5,426 nucleotides of DNA from Chitinophagaceae bacterium (GTDB lineage: Bacteria > Bacteroidota > Bacteroidia > Chitinophagales > Chitinophagaceae). Location of the stretch: contig CANCKV010000273.1 of assembly GCA_947378615.1 (NCBI GenBank), positions 1-5,426 on the forward strand, in the 5' to 3' direction. The position numbers and the translations under genes were made by a program. The notes beneath the pieces are model-generated. The model was not told the DNA's origin. It made no database searches and was given only the letters and a program-made list of their open reading frames with translations. Below, one piece after another: positions 1 through 5,426 of the stretch; positions within the stretch are counted from its first letter, which is position 1, and every line of letters starts with the position of its first letter.

Positions 1-204
1 GTAATTGAATATTAAGAATTACTTTTTTATAGATAAATTATTTATGCTTAGTTTCAATCACTTAATGGTAACATTCTACTTCAAAAACTTTGTTTTTGCG
101 GGTAAATGAAATAAAGAATTATTGGTTTTTCCTTTCGTTTCATTTTAAACTATTTCTTTGTAATCTTTTTATGTAATGGTGTCAGCAGAATATTAATTTG
201 AATT
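1..204. other. AT-rich leader upstream of the moxR-bat cluster, no gene
   Basis: This stretch has stop codons in every frame and no convincing coding sequence on either strand. It presumably carries the promoter of the four-gene cluster. The closest matches to the Bacteroidota -7 element TAnnTTTG are imperfect: TTAATTTG at 193-200, which would leave almost no leader, and a TA...TTTG with a 4-base gap at 151-160. Neither has a well-spaced upstream TTG box, so no promoter is called. An 8-base word AAGAATTA occurs at 14-21 and again at 114-121, which is unremarkable at this base composition. No Shine-Dalgarno sequence precedes the ATG at 205, as is usual in Bacteroidota. Confidence 0.6.
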
Positions 205-1203
205 ATGCAAAAACAAGAGGATATAAAGCAATTAGGGTTGAAAATTCAAAAAGAATCCTTAGTGATTGAGAAGTTGATAAATGAACTTAAAAAAGTGATA
301 GTTGGTCAACAAACTATGATCAATCGATTATTAATTGGGCTATTAAGTGATGGTCATATTTTGTTGGAAGGTGTTCCAGGTTTGGCAAAGACCTTAACCA
401 TCAAATCTTTAGCAAAAGCTATTGATGCACCTTTTAGCCGTATTCAATTTACACCCGATTTGTTACCTGCTGATATCATTGGGACTATGATTTATAATCA
501 ACAGAAAAACGAATTTGTAGTGCGAAAAGGCCCTATATTTTCTAATTTTATTCTTGCTGATGAAATAAATAGGGCTCCTGCCAAAGTACAAAGTGCTTTA
601 TTAGAGGCAATGCAAGAAAAGCAAATTACCATTGGAGAGCATTCTTATCCCTTAAGTGAGCCTTTTTTAGTACTCGCAACACAGAATCCATTAGAGCAAG
701 AAGGGACATATCCATTGCCTGAAGCACAAGCAGACCGATTTATGCTAAAGGTTGTTGTTGGATATCCTGATAAAAAGGAGGAACAATTAATCATTCGTCA
801 ACAAGTTCAAAGCCTTTCTACACCAATAATTTCAAGGGTTGCAACAATCAATGATATTCTTTCTGCTAGGTTATTGGTTAAGCAAGTTTATTTAGATGAA
901 AAAATAGAACAATATATTATTGACATTGTATTTGCTACACGTTTTCCTGAACAATATGGTTTAAATCGGTTGAAACCATTGATTAGTTATGGTGTTTCTC
1001 CTCGTGCGAGTATTCACTTGGCATTAGCGGCAAAGGCTTATGCTTTTATGGAAAAGAGAGCCTATGTCTTACCAGAAGATATTAAGGAAATAGCTAAAGA
1101 TGTTTTGCGTCATCGAATAGGGCTTACCTATGAAGCAGATGCTGAAAATGTAACTTCCGAGAAAATAATTGATGATATACTGAAGTCAATTAAAGTTCCT
1201 TAG
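205..1203 (+). CDS. moxR: MoxR-family AAA+ ATPase
   Basis: This is a cytoplasmic AAA+ ATPase of the MoxR family, 332 residues, the usual length. The sequence shows the full set of ATPase motifs. Walker A is GVPGLAKT at residues 56-63, and Walker B is FILADE at 115-120 followed by INRAP. Sensor 1 is LATQNP around 157-162 (Asn161). The LPEAQADRF segment at 171-179 carries the likely arginine finger Arg178, and sensor 2 is GVSPRAS at 263-269 with Arg267. The C-terminal third matches the helical AAA lid. In this family the ATPase is believed to act as a chaperone or remodelling factor for VWA-domain proteins encoded beside it, often in metal insertion or complex maturation. Here those partners would be the DUF58 protein and BatA. 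The ATG at 205 gives the expected N-terminus; no Shine-Dalgarno is visible. A 45-base gap separates it from the DUF58 gene. The family assignment is very secure; the actual substrate is inferred from context only. Confidence 0.96.
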   Translation: MQKQEDIKQLGLKIQKESLVIEKLINELKKVIVGQQTMINRLLIGLLSDGHILLEGVPGLAKTLTIKSLAKAIDAPFSRIQFTPDLLPADIIGTMIYNQQKNEFVVRKGPIFSNFILADEINRAPAKVQSALLEAMQEKQITIGEHSYPLSEPFLVLATQNPLEQEGTYPLPEAQADRFMLKVVVGYPDKKEEQLIIRQQVQSLSTPIISRVATINDILSARLLVKQVYLDEKIEQYIIDIVFATRFPEQYGLNRLKPLISYGVSPRASIHLALAAKAYAFMEKRAYVLPEDIKEIAKDVLRHRIGLTYEADAENVTSEKIIDDILKSIKVP

Positions 1204-1248
1204 AATATGCTTCATTAGATTTTAAAGTATCTTTTGTAACAAACAATA

Positions 1249-2172
1249 ATGAATATTTTCAAGCAATTATTTTCAAGAAAGCAGGTCAACCATCCTTTGA
1301 AGGATGAAGTGGATAATGCACTTGAAAATCGTATACGTCAATTGGAAATTAAAAGCAAGAGGCTTACTAAGCTGCTATTTACTGGAGAATATCATTCTGC
1401 TTTTAAAGGTGTAGGAATGGTATTCAAGGAAGTAAAAGAATATGTAGATGGTGATGATATTCGTTTCATTGATTGGAATGTGAGTGCTAGGATGGGCTCG
1501 ACTTATAGTAAAGTGTTTGAAGAAGAAAGAGAACGGTCTGTTTACATAATAGTAGATGCAAGTGCAAGTAGTCTGTTTGGTAGTGGTATACAAAGTAAAA
1601 AAGAGCTGATTTCTGAAATTGCTGCAGTTCTTGCATTTAGTGCTGCTAATAACAACGATAAAATAGGATTAATTATTTGTACTGATTCGGTAGAAAAATA
1701 TATCCCACCTAAAAAAGGACGATCGCAAGTGCTATATATGTTACGGGTGTTGTTAAGTATCAAGCCAAAAGGGGATAAAACAGATTTGACTAAGGCGCTT
1801 CAATATTTGAATAATAATAGTCGTCACAAGAGTATTGTTTTTCTAATTAGTGATTTTATGACAGTTGGATATGAACAAATATTACGAATAACAGCTAAAA
1901 AGCATGACTTAATTGGCATTCAGGTGTACGATAAGGCTGAGTCAGAATTACCACAGATTGGGATGATTCAAGTGTCAGATGCAGAAACTGGATTTAATGT
2001 ATTGATGGATTCAAATGATAAAGAAACAAGAAATGCATGGTTGCAACAACATTTGAAATTACTTTGGGATACAAAAATGAATTTTAGCAAAGCAGGTGCT
2101 GATTTATTGCAAATAGAAACTTGTCAAGATTATGTCAAGGCATTGAAGCAATTTTTTATTAAACGTGCCTAA
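1249..2172 (+). CDS. DUF58 domain protein (VWA-like, MoxR partner)
   Basis: This 307-residue protein has no signal peptide and no membrane segment, so it is expected in the cytoplasm or at the inner face of the membrane. Residues about 54-82 carry the DUF58 signature: GMVFKEVKEY, then GDD at 68-70 and IDWNVSAR around 74-81. Behind it lies a von Willebrand A-like fold. Its MIDAS metal site looks complete: DxSxS at 103-107 (DASAS), a candidate Thr178 in GDKTDL, and Asp202 in FLISDFM. Proteins of this family are nearly always encoded directly after a MoxR ATPase, as here, and are thought to be its client or adaptor; the biochemical role is not settled. The ATG at 1249 lies in an A-rich stretch without a Shine-Dalgarno, and the next gene starts about 50 bases after the stop. 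It is likely co-transcribed with its neighbours. The family call is secure; function is by association. Confidence 0.93.
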   Translation: MNIFKQLFSRKQVNHPLKDEVDNALENRIRQLEIKSKRLTKLLFTGEYHSAFKGVGMVFKEVKEYVDGDDIRFIDWNVSARMGSTYSKVFEEERERSVYIIVDASASSLFGSGIQSKKELISEIAAVLAFSAANNNDKIGLIICTDSVEKYIPPKKGRSQVLYMLRVLLSIKPKGDKTDLTKALQYLNNNSRHKSIVFLISDFMTVGYEQILRITAKKHDLIGIQVYDKAESELPQIGMIQVSDAETGFNVLMDSNDKETRNAWLQQHLKLLWDTKMNFSKAGADLLQIETCQDYVKALKQFFIKRA

Positions 2173-2222
2173 AATCAATTAATAGGAATTATACTGATAA
2201 TTGAAATGATGACTTGAAATTT

Positions 2223-3215
2223 ATGAATTATAGACAAAGTGATAAGGAATATGTTTATTTTGATTTTCCCCTATTTCCCTGCTTAAAAGTGTGGGGGGGA
2301 ATGGGTGTATTGATAATGTTCTTTACATTTATTTCTATTCCTACCGTTGCTCAAAAAGTGGACGCAATTGTAAGTCGAGATAAAATCCGATTAGGCGAAC
2401 AATTTGAATTGAGATTAACTGTAGCACCTACTAGTAATGCCCCTTTGAATGTAACGTCTTGGTTCAATATTCCTGATACTTTTGCTCATTTTCAGGTGGT
2501 CAGTCGTAAACCGATTGATACTATAAATATTGCTTCTACCAATTCTTACCAACAAACTATAATACTTACCTCATTTGATTCAGGGACTTTTACACTGCCT
2601 AGTTTCTTTGTTTTTATCAATAATAATAAAGTTGCATCACAGGAAAAATCAATTACTGTAATTCCTGTTGATGTTTCACAGCAAAAAGATTTTAATGATA
2701 TTAAAGATATCCTTGAACCTGAACCTATTGATAATGACAATGTTGTTTGGGGAGCATTCATCGTACTAGTGATTCTTGGGCTTTGCTTGTTTTTTTACTT
2801 AAAATGGATGTTGAACAAAAAACGAATGCAAGGAATTGTTCCAATAAAAAAAGTTTCAATTGATATGGCTTTAGAACAATTAAATGCGTTAAATACATTA
2901 ATTGAATCTCATCAGTATCAATTGTTTTGTATTGAATTGATGGCTATATGTAAATCTTGCTCCGATTATCAATTGCATATTACAACGTATAGTAAGACTA
3001 CATCCGAATACATTGTATTGTTGGAGGGAAAGATTAAGGACAAGCATTTGTTGCAACAATACAGTCATTTATTGCATTGGGCAGATCAGATAAAATTCGC
3101 TAAATCAATACCAACTGTCGCAGAATGCAATAAGGGACTTGCTGATGCTAAATCAATTTTGACAGCAATATCTGTTGCTGCTGAACCTATAAAATTGAAT
3201 ACAGATGCAAGATAA
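2223..3215 (+). CDS. BatD-like / DUF4381-like inner-membrane protein
   Basis: This is a membrane protein of 330 residues from the ATG at 2223. An in-frame TTG at 2214 would add three residues, and an in-frame ATG at 2301 would remove 26. Numbered from the TTG, a hydrophobic segment at about 29-46 looks like a signal peptide or anchor, with possible cleavage after TVA (46). Residues 48-152 resemble the beta-sandwich repeat at the start of BatD (VDAIVSRDKIRLGEQFELRLTV) and would be periplasmic. A clear membrane helix spans about 178-199 and is followed by NKKR. The helical C-terminus (about 204-333) resembles DUF4381 proteins, with an IKFAKSIPTVAECNKGL segment typical of this operon position in Bacteroidota. 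It sits between the DUF58 gene and batA and overlaps batA by 11 bases, which suggests translational coupling. The n-region before the hydrophobic core is unusually long, and a run of seven G lies at 2293-2299. The topology is visible in the sequence; the family assignment is by resemblance and operon position. Confidence 0.8.
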   Translation: MNYRQSDKEYVYFDFPLFPCLKVWGGMGVLIMFFTFISIPTVAQKVDAIVSRDKIRLGEQFELRLTVAPTSNAPLNVTSWFNIPDTFAHFQVVSRKPIDTINIASTNSYQQTIILTSFDSGTFTLPSFFVFINNNKVASQEKSITVIPVDVSQQKDFNDIKDILEPEPIDNDNVVWGAFIVLVILGLCLFFYLKWMLNKKRMQGIVPIKKVSIDMALEQLNALNTLIESHQYQLFCIELMAICKSCSDYQLHITTYSKTTSEYIVLLEGKIKDKHLLQQYSHLLHWADQIKFAKSIPTVAECNKGLADAKSILTAISVAAEPIKLNTDAR

Positions 3216-4227
3216 TTTATTGGATAGTTTAATTTCATGGGGACAGCATTTGACTTTCGCCTATCCATTCCTGCTCATATTATTATTATTTATCCCCCTT
3301 CTTTTTTATTGGCAATTCATCAATAGGTATAAGCAAGCCGCTTCTTACAAGGTAAGTACTGTACAATTCATCCGGCCTGTTTATAGTTGGAAATTGCGAT
3401 TCAGAAGAGTTCCTTTTATATTGAGATGCCTTACAATGACGACATTAATTATTGCTTTGGCAAGACCTCAATTAAAATTTACGCAAGAACTCACCTCAGG
3501 TGAAGGGATTGATATCGTGCTATGTTTTGATATAAGTGGAAGTATGACAAGTCAGGATTTTAAGCCTGATAGGCTTGAGGCTGCGAAGGAAATTGCTACT
3601 GATTTCGTCAACAGTAGAAATGGGGACAGAATTGGGGTCGTTATTTTTAGTAGTCAGAGTTTTACTTTATGTCCAATTACAACCGATCATAATGCAGTCT
3701 TAAATCAAATCAATGAAATTCAAAACGGGTATTTAATTGAAGATGGAACAGCAATTGGTTCTGGACTTGCTACTAGTGTTGATAGATTGAAGGACAGTAA
3801 GACAAAAACTAAGATTATCATCTTAATGACGGATGGGGTAGATTTTGGAGGAATAATTCCACCTGATATTGCAGAGAAGTTAGCAAAACTCTATGGAATA
3901 AAAGTCTATTGCATAGGTATTGGAAGTAATCAAGTTTTGGATTCTGACCCTTCAGGAAAATCGAAAGGTCAGACCGTCAAATTAGATTATAATGAAAACC
4001 TATTAAAGGAAATTAGTAGTGAAACGGGTGGGCAATATTTCTCAGCTATGGATAAGTCTGAATTGTCGAAATGTTATGAAACCATTAATCAATTAGAAAA
4101 GAGTAAGATTGAAACGACAACTTACAATCATTTCAGTGAACTATTTTTACCATTTGTTCTCTTAGGGATAATATGTTTAGTTATTGAATTTTTGCTAAGG
4201 TTGACAATCCTTAAAAAATTCCCTTAA
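3205..4227 (+). CDS. batA: BatA-like von Willebrand factor A membrane protein
   Basis: This 340-residue protein has the classic BatA architecture. Two N-terminal membrane segments lie at about 20-38 and 69-87, then a large VWA domain at about 100-295, then a C-terminal membrane segment at about 313-333. The metal-binding MIDAS motif is complete: DISGSM at 109-114 (Asp109, Ser111, Ser113), Thr182 in EDGTAIG, and Asp210 in LMTDG. The segments GIKVYCIGIGS and SETGGQYF are typical of the family. BatA is named from the Bacteroides aerotolerance operon; proposed roles include envelope stress and assembly of membrane complexes, but the mechanism is not established. The ATG at 3205 lies inside the end of the preceding gene (11-base overlap in another frame), so the two are probably translated together. 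Usual operons continue with batB, which also has a VWA domain, then batC and batD. Here the next 543 bases contain no gene, so this VWA protein is the last member. The identification is strong, although batA and batB are hard to separate without a tree. Confidence 0.93.
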   Translation: MQDNLLDSLISWGQHLTFAYPFLLILLLFIPLLFYWQFINRYKQAASYKVSTVQFIRPVYSWKLRFRRVPFILRCLTMTTLIIALARPQLKFTQELTSGEGIDIVLCFDISGSMTSQDFKPDRLEAAKEIATDFVNSRNGDRIGVVIFSSQSFTLCPITTDHNAVLNQINEIQNGYLIEDGTAIGSGLATSVDRLKDSKTKTKIIILMTDGVDFGGIIPPDIAEKLAKLYGIKVYCIGIGSNQVLDSDPSGKSKGQTVKLDYNENLLKEISSETGGQYFSAMDKSELSKCYETINQLEKSKIETTTYNHFSELFLPFVLLGIICLVIEFLLRLTILKKFP

Positions 4228-4311
4228 TGAAATAAAATTGGGCAGTGTGGTAATGCTTATTTTCTTTTAGCCTGTTTATTTATTATGTTCTCTTTTTTGT
4301 GATTTATTCAT
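4228..4311. other. Spacer between batA and the repeat array; no clear terminator
   Basis: These 84 T-rich bases follow the batA stop codon. They hold no open frame of note. I looked for an intrinsic terminator and found T-rich runs (for example TCTTTTTTG at 4291-4299) but no GC-rich inverted repeat in front of them. If the four-gene transcript ends here, the signal is not a standard stem-loop plus T-tract. Otherwise the message may run into the repeat array. Confidence 0.5.
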
Positions 4312-4563
4312 CGGCTGAACTTCGGATGGTACAAATTCTTGACTTAACTATAGCCGCTGAACTTTGGATGGTGCAAATTCATGAATTTACTATACCCGCT
4401 GAACTTTGGATGGTTTAAATTCATGAATTTACTGTATCCGCTGAACTTGGGATGGTGTAAATTCTTGACTTTACTATATCCGCTGAACTTTGGGTGGTAT
4501 AAATTCATGACTTTACTATAGCCGCTGAACTTGGGATGCTACAAATTCATGAATTTGCCATTT
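4312..4563. repeat. Tandem array of six 42-bp direct repeats
   Basis: Six head-to-tail units start at 4312, 4354, 4396, 4438, 4480 and 4522. Each is exactly 42 bases, with no insertion or deletion. Within the unit, positions 3-11 (GCTGAACTT), 13-14 (GG) and 22-27 (AAATTC) are the same in all six. Position 12 is C, T or G, and positions 20-21 differ in nearly every copy (AC, GC, TT, GT, AT, AC). Positions 28 and 32 alternate between two bases (A/T and A/C). Copies are therefore related but not identical, unlike a recent expansion. In units 2, 3 and 6, positions 22-35 form the perfect 14-base palindrome AAATTCATGAATTT (4375-4388, 4417-4430, 4543-4556), and two of these extend to 16 bases. No unique spacer separates the units, so this is not CRISPR. 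I do not recognise the repeat as a named element; function is unknown. A degenerate seventh copy follows. Confidence 0.95.
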
Positions 4564-4605
4564 CCGCTGAACTTCGGAAAAGTAGAATTTATTAAGGGAT
4601 TATAG
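4564..4605. repeat. Degenerate seventh copy of the 42-bp repeat
   Basis: The first 15 bases of this segment (CCGCTGAACTTCGGA) match the start of the repeat unit perfectly. After that the match fades, leaving scattered agreement such as GAATTT in place of AAATTC. It directly follows unit 6, in the same register. It looks like the decayed or truncated end of the array: the head motif is kept and the AT-rich palindromic half is lost. Confidence 0.75.
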
Positions 4606-4770
4606 AGGTAAAAAATGTATTAACATAGTTTTGTTTCTAAGGGTATAGAATGGATTGTTTGGCAATTGATTACACAATTTGGCTAATTAAATTTAATCTT
4701 CGAGACTATTTGTCACCCTTTTTGTTCCTGCCCTTTTAAACCTTTTTACAAAACATGGTCTTAAAATGCT
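4606..4770. other. Leader region of the fucosidase gene; no gene seen
   Basis: This AT-rich interval separates the repeat array from the fucosidase start. The only ATG with a purine-rich stretch before it (4616) is followed by a stop after two codons. A 12-base AT palindrome lies at 4686-4697, and three CCTTTT words start at 4717, 4732 and 4741. A weak promoter-like pair is TTTG at 4678-4681 and ACTATTTG at 4705-4712, which matches the Bacteroidota -7 element only in its TTTG half. The fucosidase probably starts its own transcript here, but no site can be called with confidence. Confidence 0.45.
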
Positions 4771-5426
4771 ATGAAGAATGTATTACGATTGTTTATGTTG
4801 GTACTGTTTATTCAAACAGTAGCTTTTTCACAGACCCCTGTTGTAGATAATGCCGCTAAAATGGAGTGGTGGAAGGATGCGAAGTTTGGTTTGTTCGTTC
4901 ATTGGGGATTATTTTCAGTAGCGGGAGGCGAATGGAAAGGGAAACCTTACAAGGGAAATGAACACTTCATGTTGTATGAAAAAATTCCTTGGAAGGAATA
5001 TGCAACCTTAGCAGAAAACTTAAATCCCCAAAAGTTTGACGCAGATGCGTGGGTAAAAGCTTTGAAAGGTGCAGGAATGAAATACATTGTTATTACAACA
5101 AAGCATCACGAAGGATTTGCCATGTATAATTCGCAAAGTAGTGATTATAATATAGTGAAGGCGAGTCCCTATCATAAAGACCCGATGTTGGCCTTGGCTG
5201 CAGCCTGCAAGAAATACGATATTAAGTTGTGCTTTTATTATTCCTTAGGTCGTGATTGGCAAGACCCCGATGTGCCTACTAATTGGCCTACGAAAGGTGG
5301 ACGAAGTAATACATGGGATTATCCTAATGAGGATGGAAAAGTATTTGACAAGTATTTTAGGCGTAAGGTTATACCACAAGTAACAGAATTACTTACCCAA
5401 TATGGACCAATTGGAGTCATGTGGTT
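4771..5426 (+). CDS. Secreted alpha-L-fucosidase, GH29 (partial, 3' end outside window)
   Basis: The first 218 codons of a glycoside hydrolase family 29 enzyme, which removes terminal alpha-L-fucose from glycans by a retaining mechanism. Residues 1-20 form a signal peptide: charged start MKNVLR, hydrophobic core, likely cleavage at AFS-Q. The mature part opens with MEWWKDAKFGLFVHWG, the family hallmark, whose His44 is expected in the fucose pocket. KHHEGF follows at 111-116 with the paired substrate-binding histidines 112-113, then FYYSLGRDW at 155-163. The window ends at GPIGVMW plus two bases of the next codon. The catalytic Asp nucleophile normally lies in a WxD motif at exactly this place, so it should be about residue 220, just outside. 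Family members are usually about 450-550 residues, so more than half is missing here. Export suggests a role in glycan foraging in the periplasm or outside the cell. No regulator or SusCD pair is visible. Base composition appears somewhat richer in GC than in batA. The family call is strong. Confidence 0.93.
   Translation, partial: MKNVLRLFMLVLFIQTVAFSQTPVVDNAAKMEWWKDAKFGLFVHWGLFSVAGGEWKGKPYKGNEHFMLYEKIPWKEYATLAENLNPQKFDADAWVKALKGAGMKYIVITTKHHEGFAMYNSQSSDYNIVKASPYHKDPMLALAAACKKYDIKLCFYYSLGRDWQDPDVPTNWPTKGGRSNTWDYPNEDGKVFDKYFRRKVIPQVTELLTQYGPIGVMW

Noticed and set aside
1375..1763. Open frames on the minus strand within the DUF58 gene, and others within the BatD-like gene
   Set aside because: They lie wholly or almost wholly inside strongly recognised + strand genes, have low-complexity or composition-driven translations and show no known domain.
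4228..4311. Intrinsic terminator after batA
   Set aside because: T-runs are present but I could not find a GC-rich stem in front of them.
4354..4563. Each repeat unit as a Bacteroidota promoter (TTG at 4465-4467 with GAACTTTG at 4485-4492 downstream)
   Set aside because: The TTG occurs only in units 1 and 4, the -7 element lacks the TA, and the CTTTG is not kept in all units. The resemblance is probably chance.
4312..4605. CRISPR array
   Set aside because: The whole 42-bp unit repeats without unique spacers between conserved parts, and no cas gene is present in the window.
4312..4605. Ends of an insertion sequence or other mobile element
   Set aside because: There is no transposase, no terminal inverted repeats and no target-site duplication, and all units point the same way.
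4686..4697. 12-base palindrome ATTAAATTTAAT as an operator of the fucosidase gene
   Set aside because: AT-only palindromes are expected by chance at this composition, and no second site or nearby regulator supports it.
5400..5426. Fucosidase as a truncated or inactive enzyme because the catalytic Asp is absent
   Set aside because: The window simply ends at the codon before the expected nucleophile; the reading frame is intact up to the last base.

Overview
The window reads as chromosomal DNA of an AT-rich member of the Bacteroidota. The evidence is the gene content (a MoxR / DUF58 / BatD-like / BatA cluster followed by an exported GH29 fucosidase), the low GC content and the lack of clear Shine-Dalgarno sequences before the genes. 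Genus cannot be read from the sequence; a Chitinophagaceae-, Sphingobacteriia- or Flavobacteriia-like host is an inference.

Layout: (1) 1-204, an AT-rich leader with no gene. (2) 205-4227, four genes on the + strand, closely spaced or overlapping: a MoxR-family AAA+ ATPase, a DUF58 protein with a complete MIDAS motif, a BatD/DUF4381-like membrane protein, and the VWA membrane protein BatA. (3) 4228-4770, a 543-base intergenic region. It contains six direct tandem repeats of exactly 42 bp (4312-4563) and a decayed seventh copy. (4) 4771 to the window end, the first 218 codons of a secreted alpha-L-fucosidase, cut off just before the expected catalytic nucleophile.

The first four genes form a recognisable unit. 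In this family the MoxR ATPase is thought to act as a chaperone on metal-binding VWA proteins. The DUF58 protein would be the cytoplasmic partner, and the BatD-like protein and BatA would form the inner-membrane part with domains facing the periplasm and cytoplasm. The unit is shorter than the usual Bacteroidota operon: batB, the TPR protein batC and full-length batD do not follow batA here. The fucosidase is on the same strand but 543 bases away and probably has its own promoter.

The least explained element is the 42-bp repeat array. Its unit length is constant, with no indel over six copies. Some parts of the unit are invariant and others vary freely. Several copies contain a perfect palindrome. 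The length equals both 14 codons and about four helical turns. I do not recognise it as a named element, and it is the best candidate here for something undescribed.
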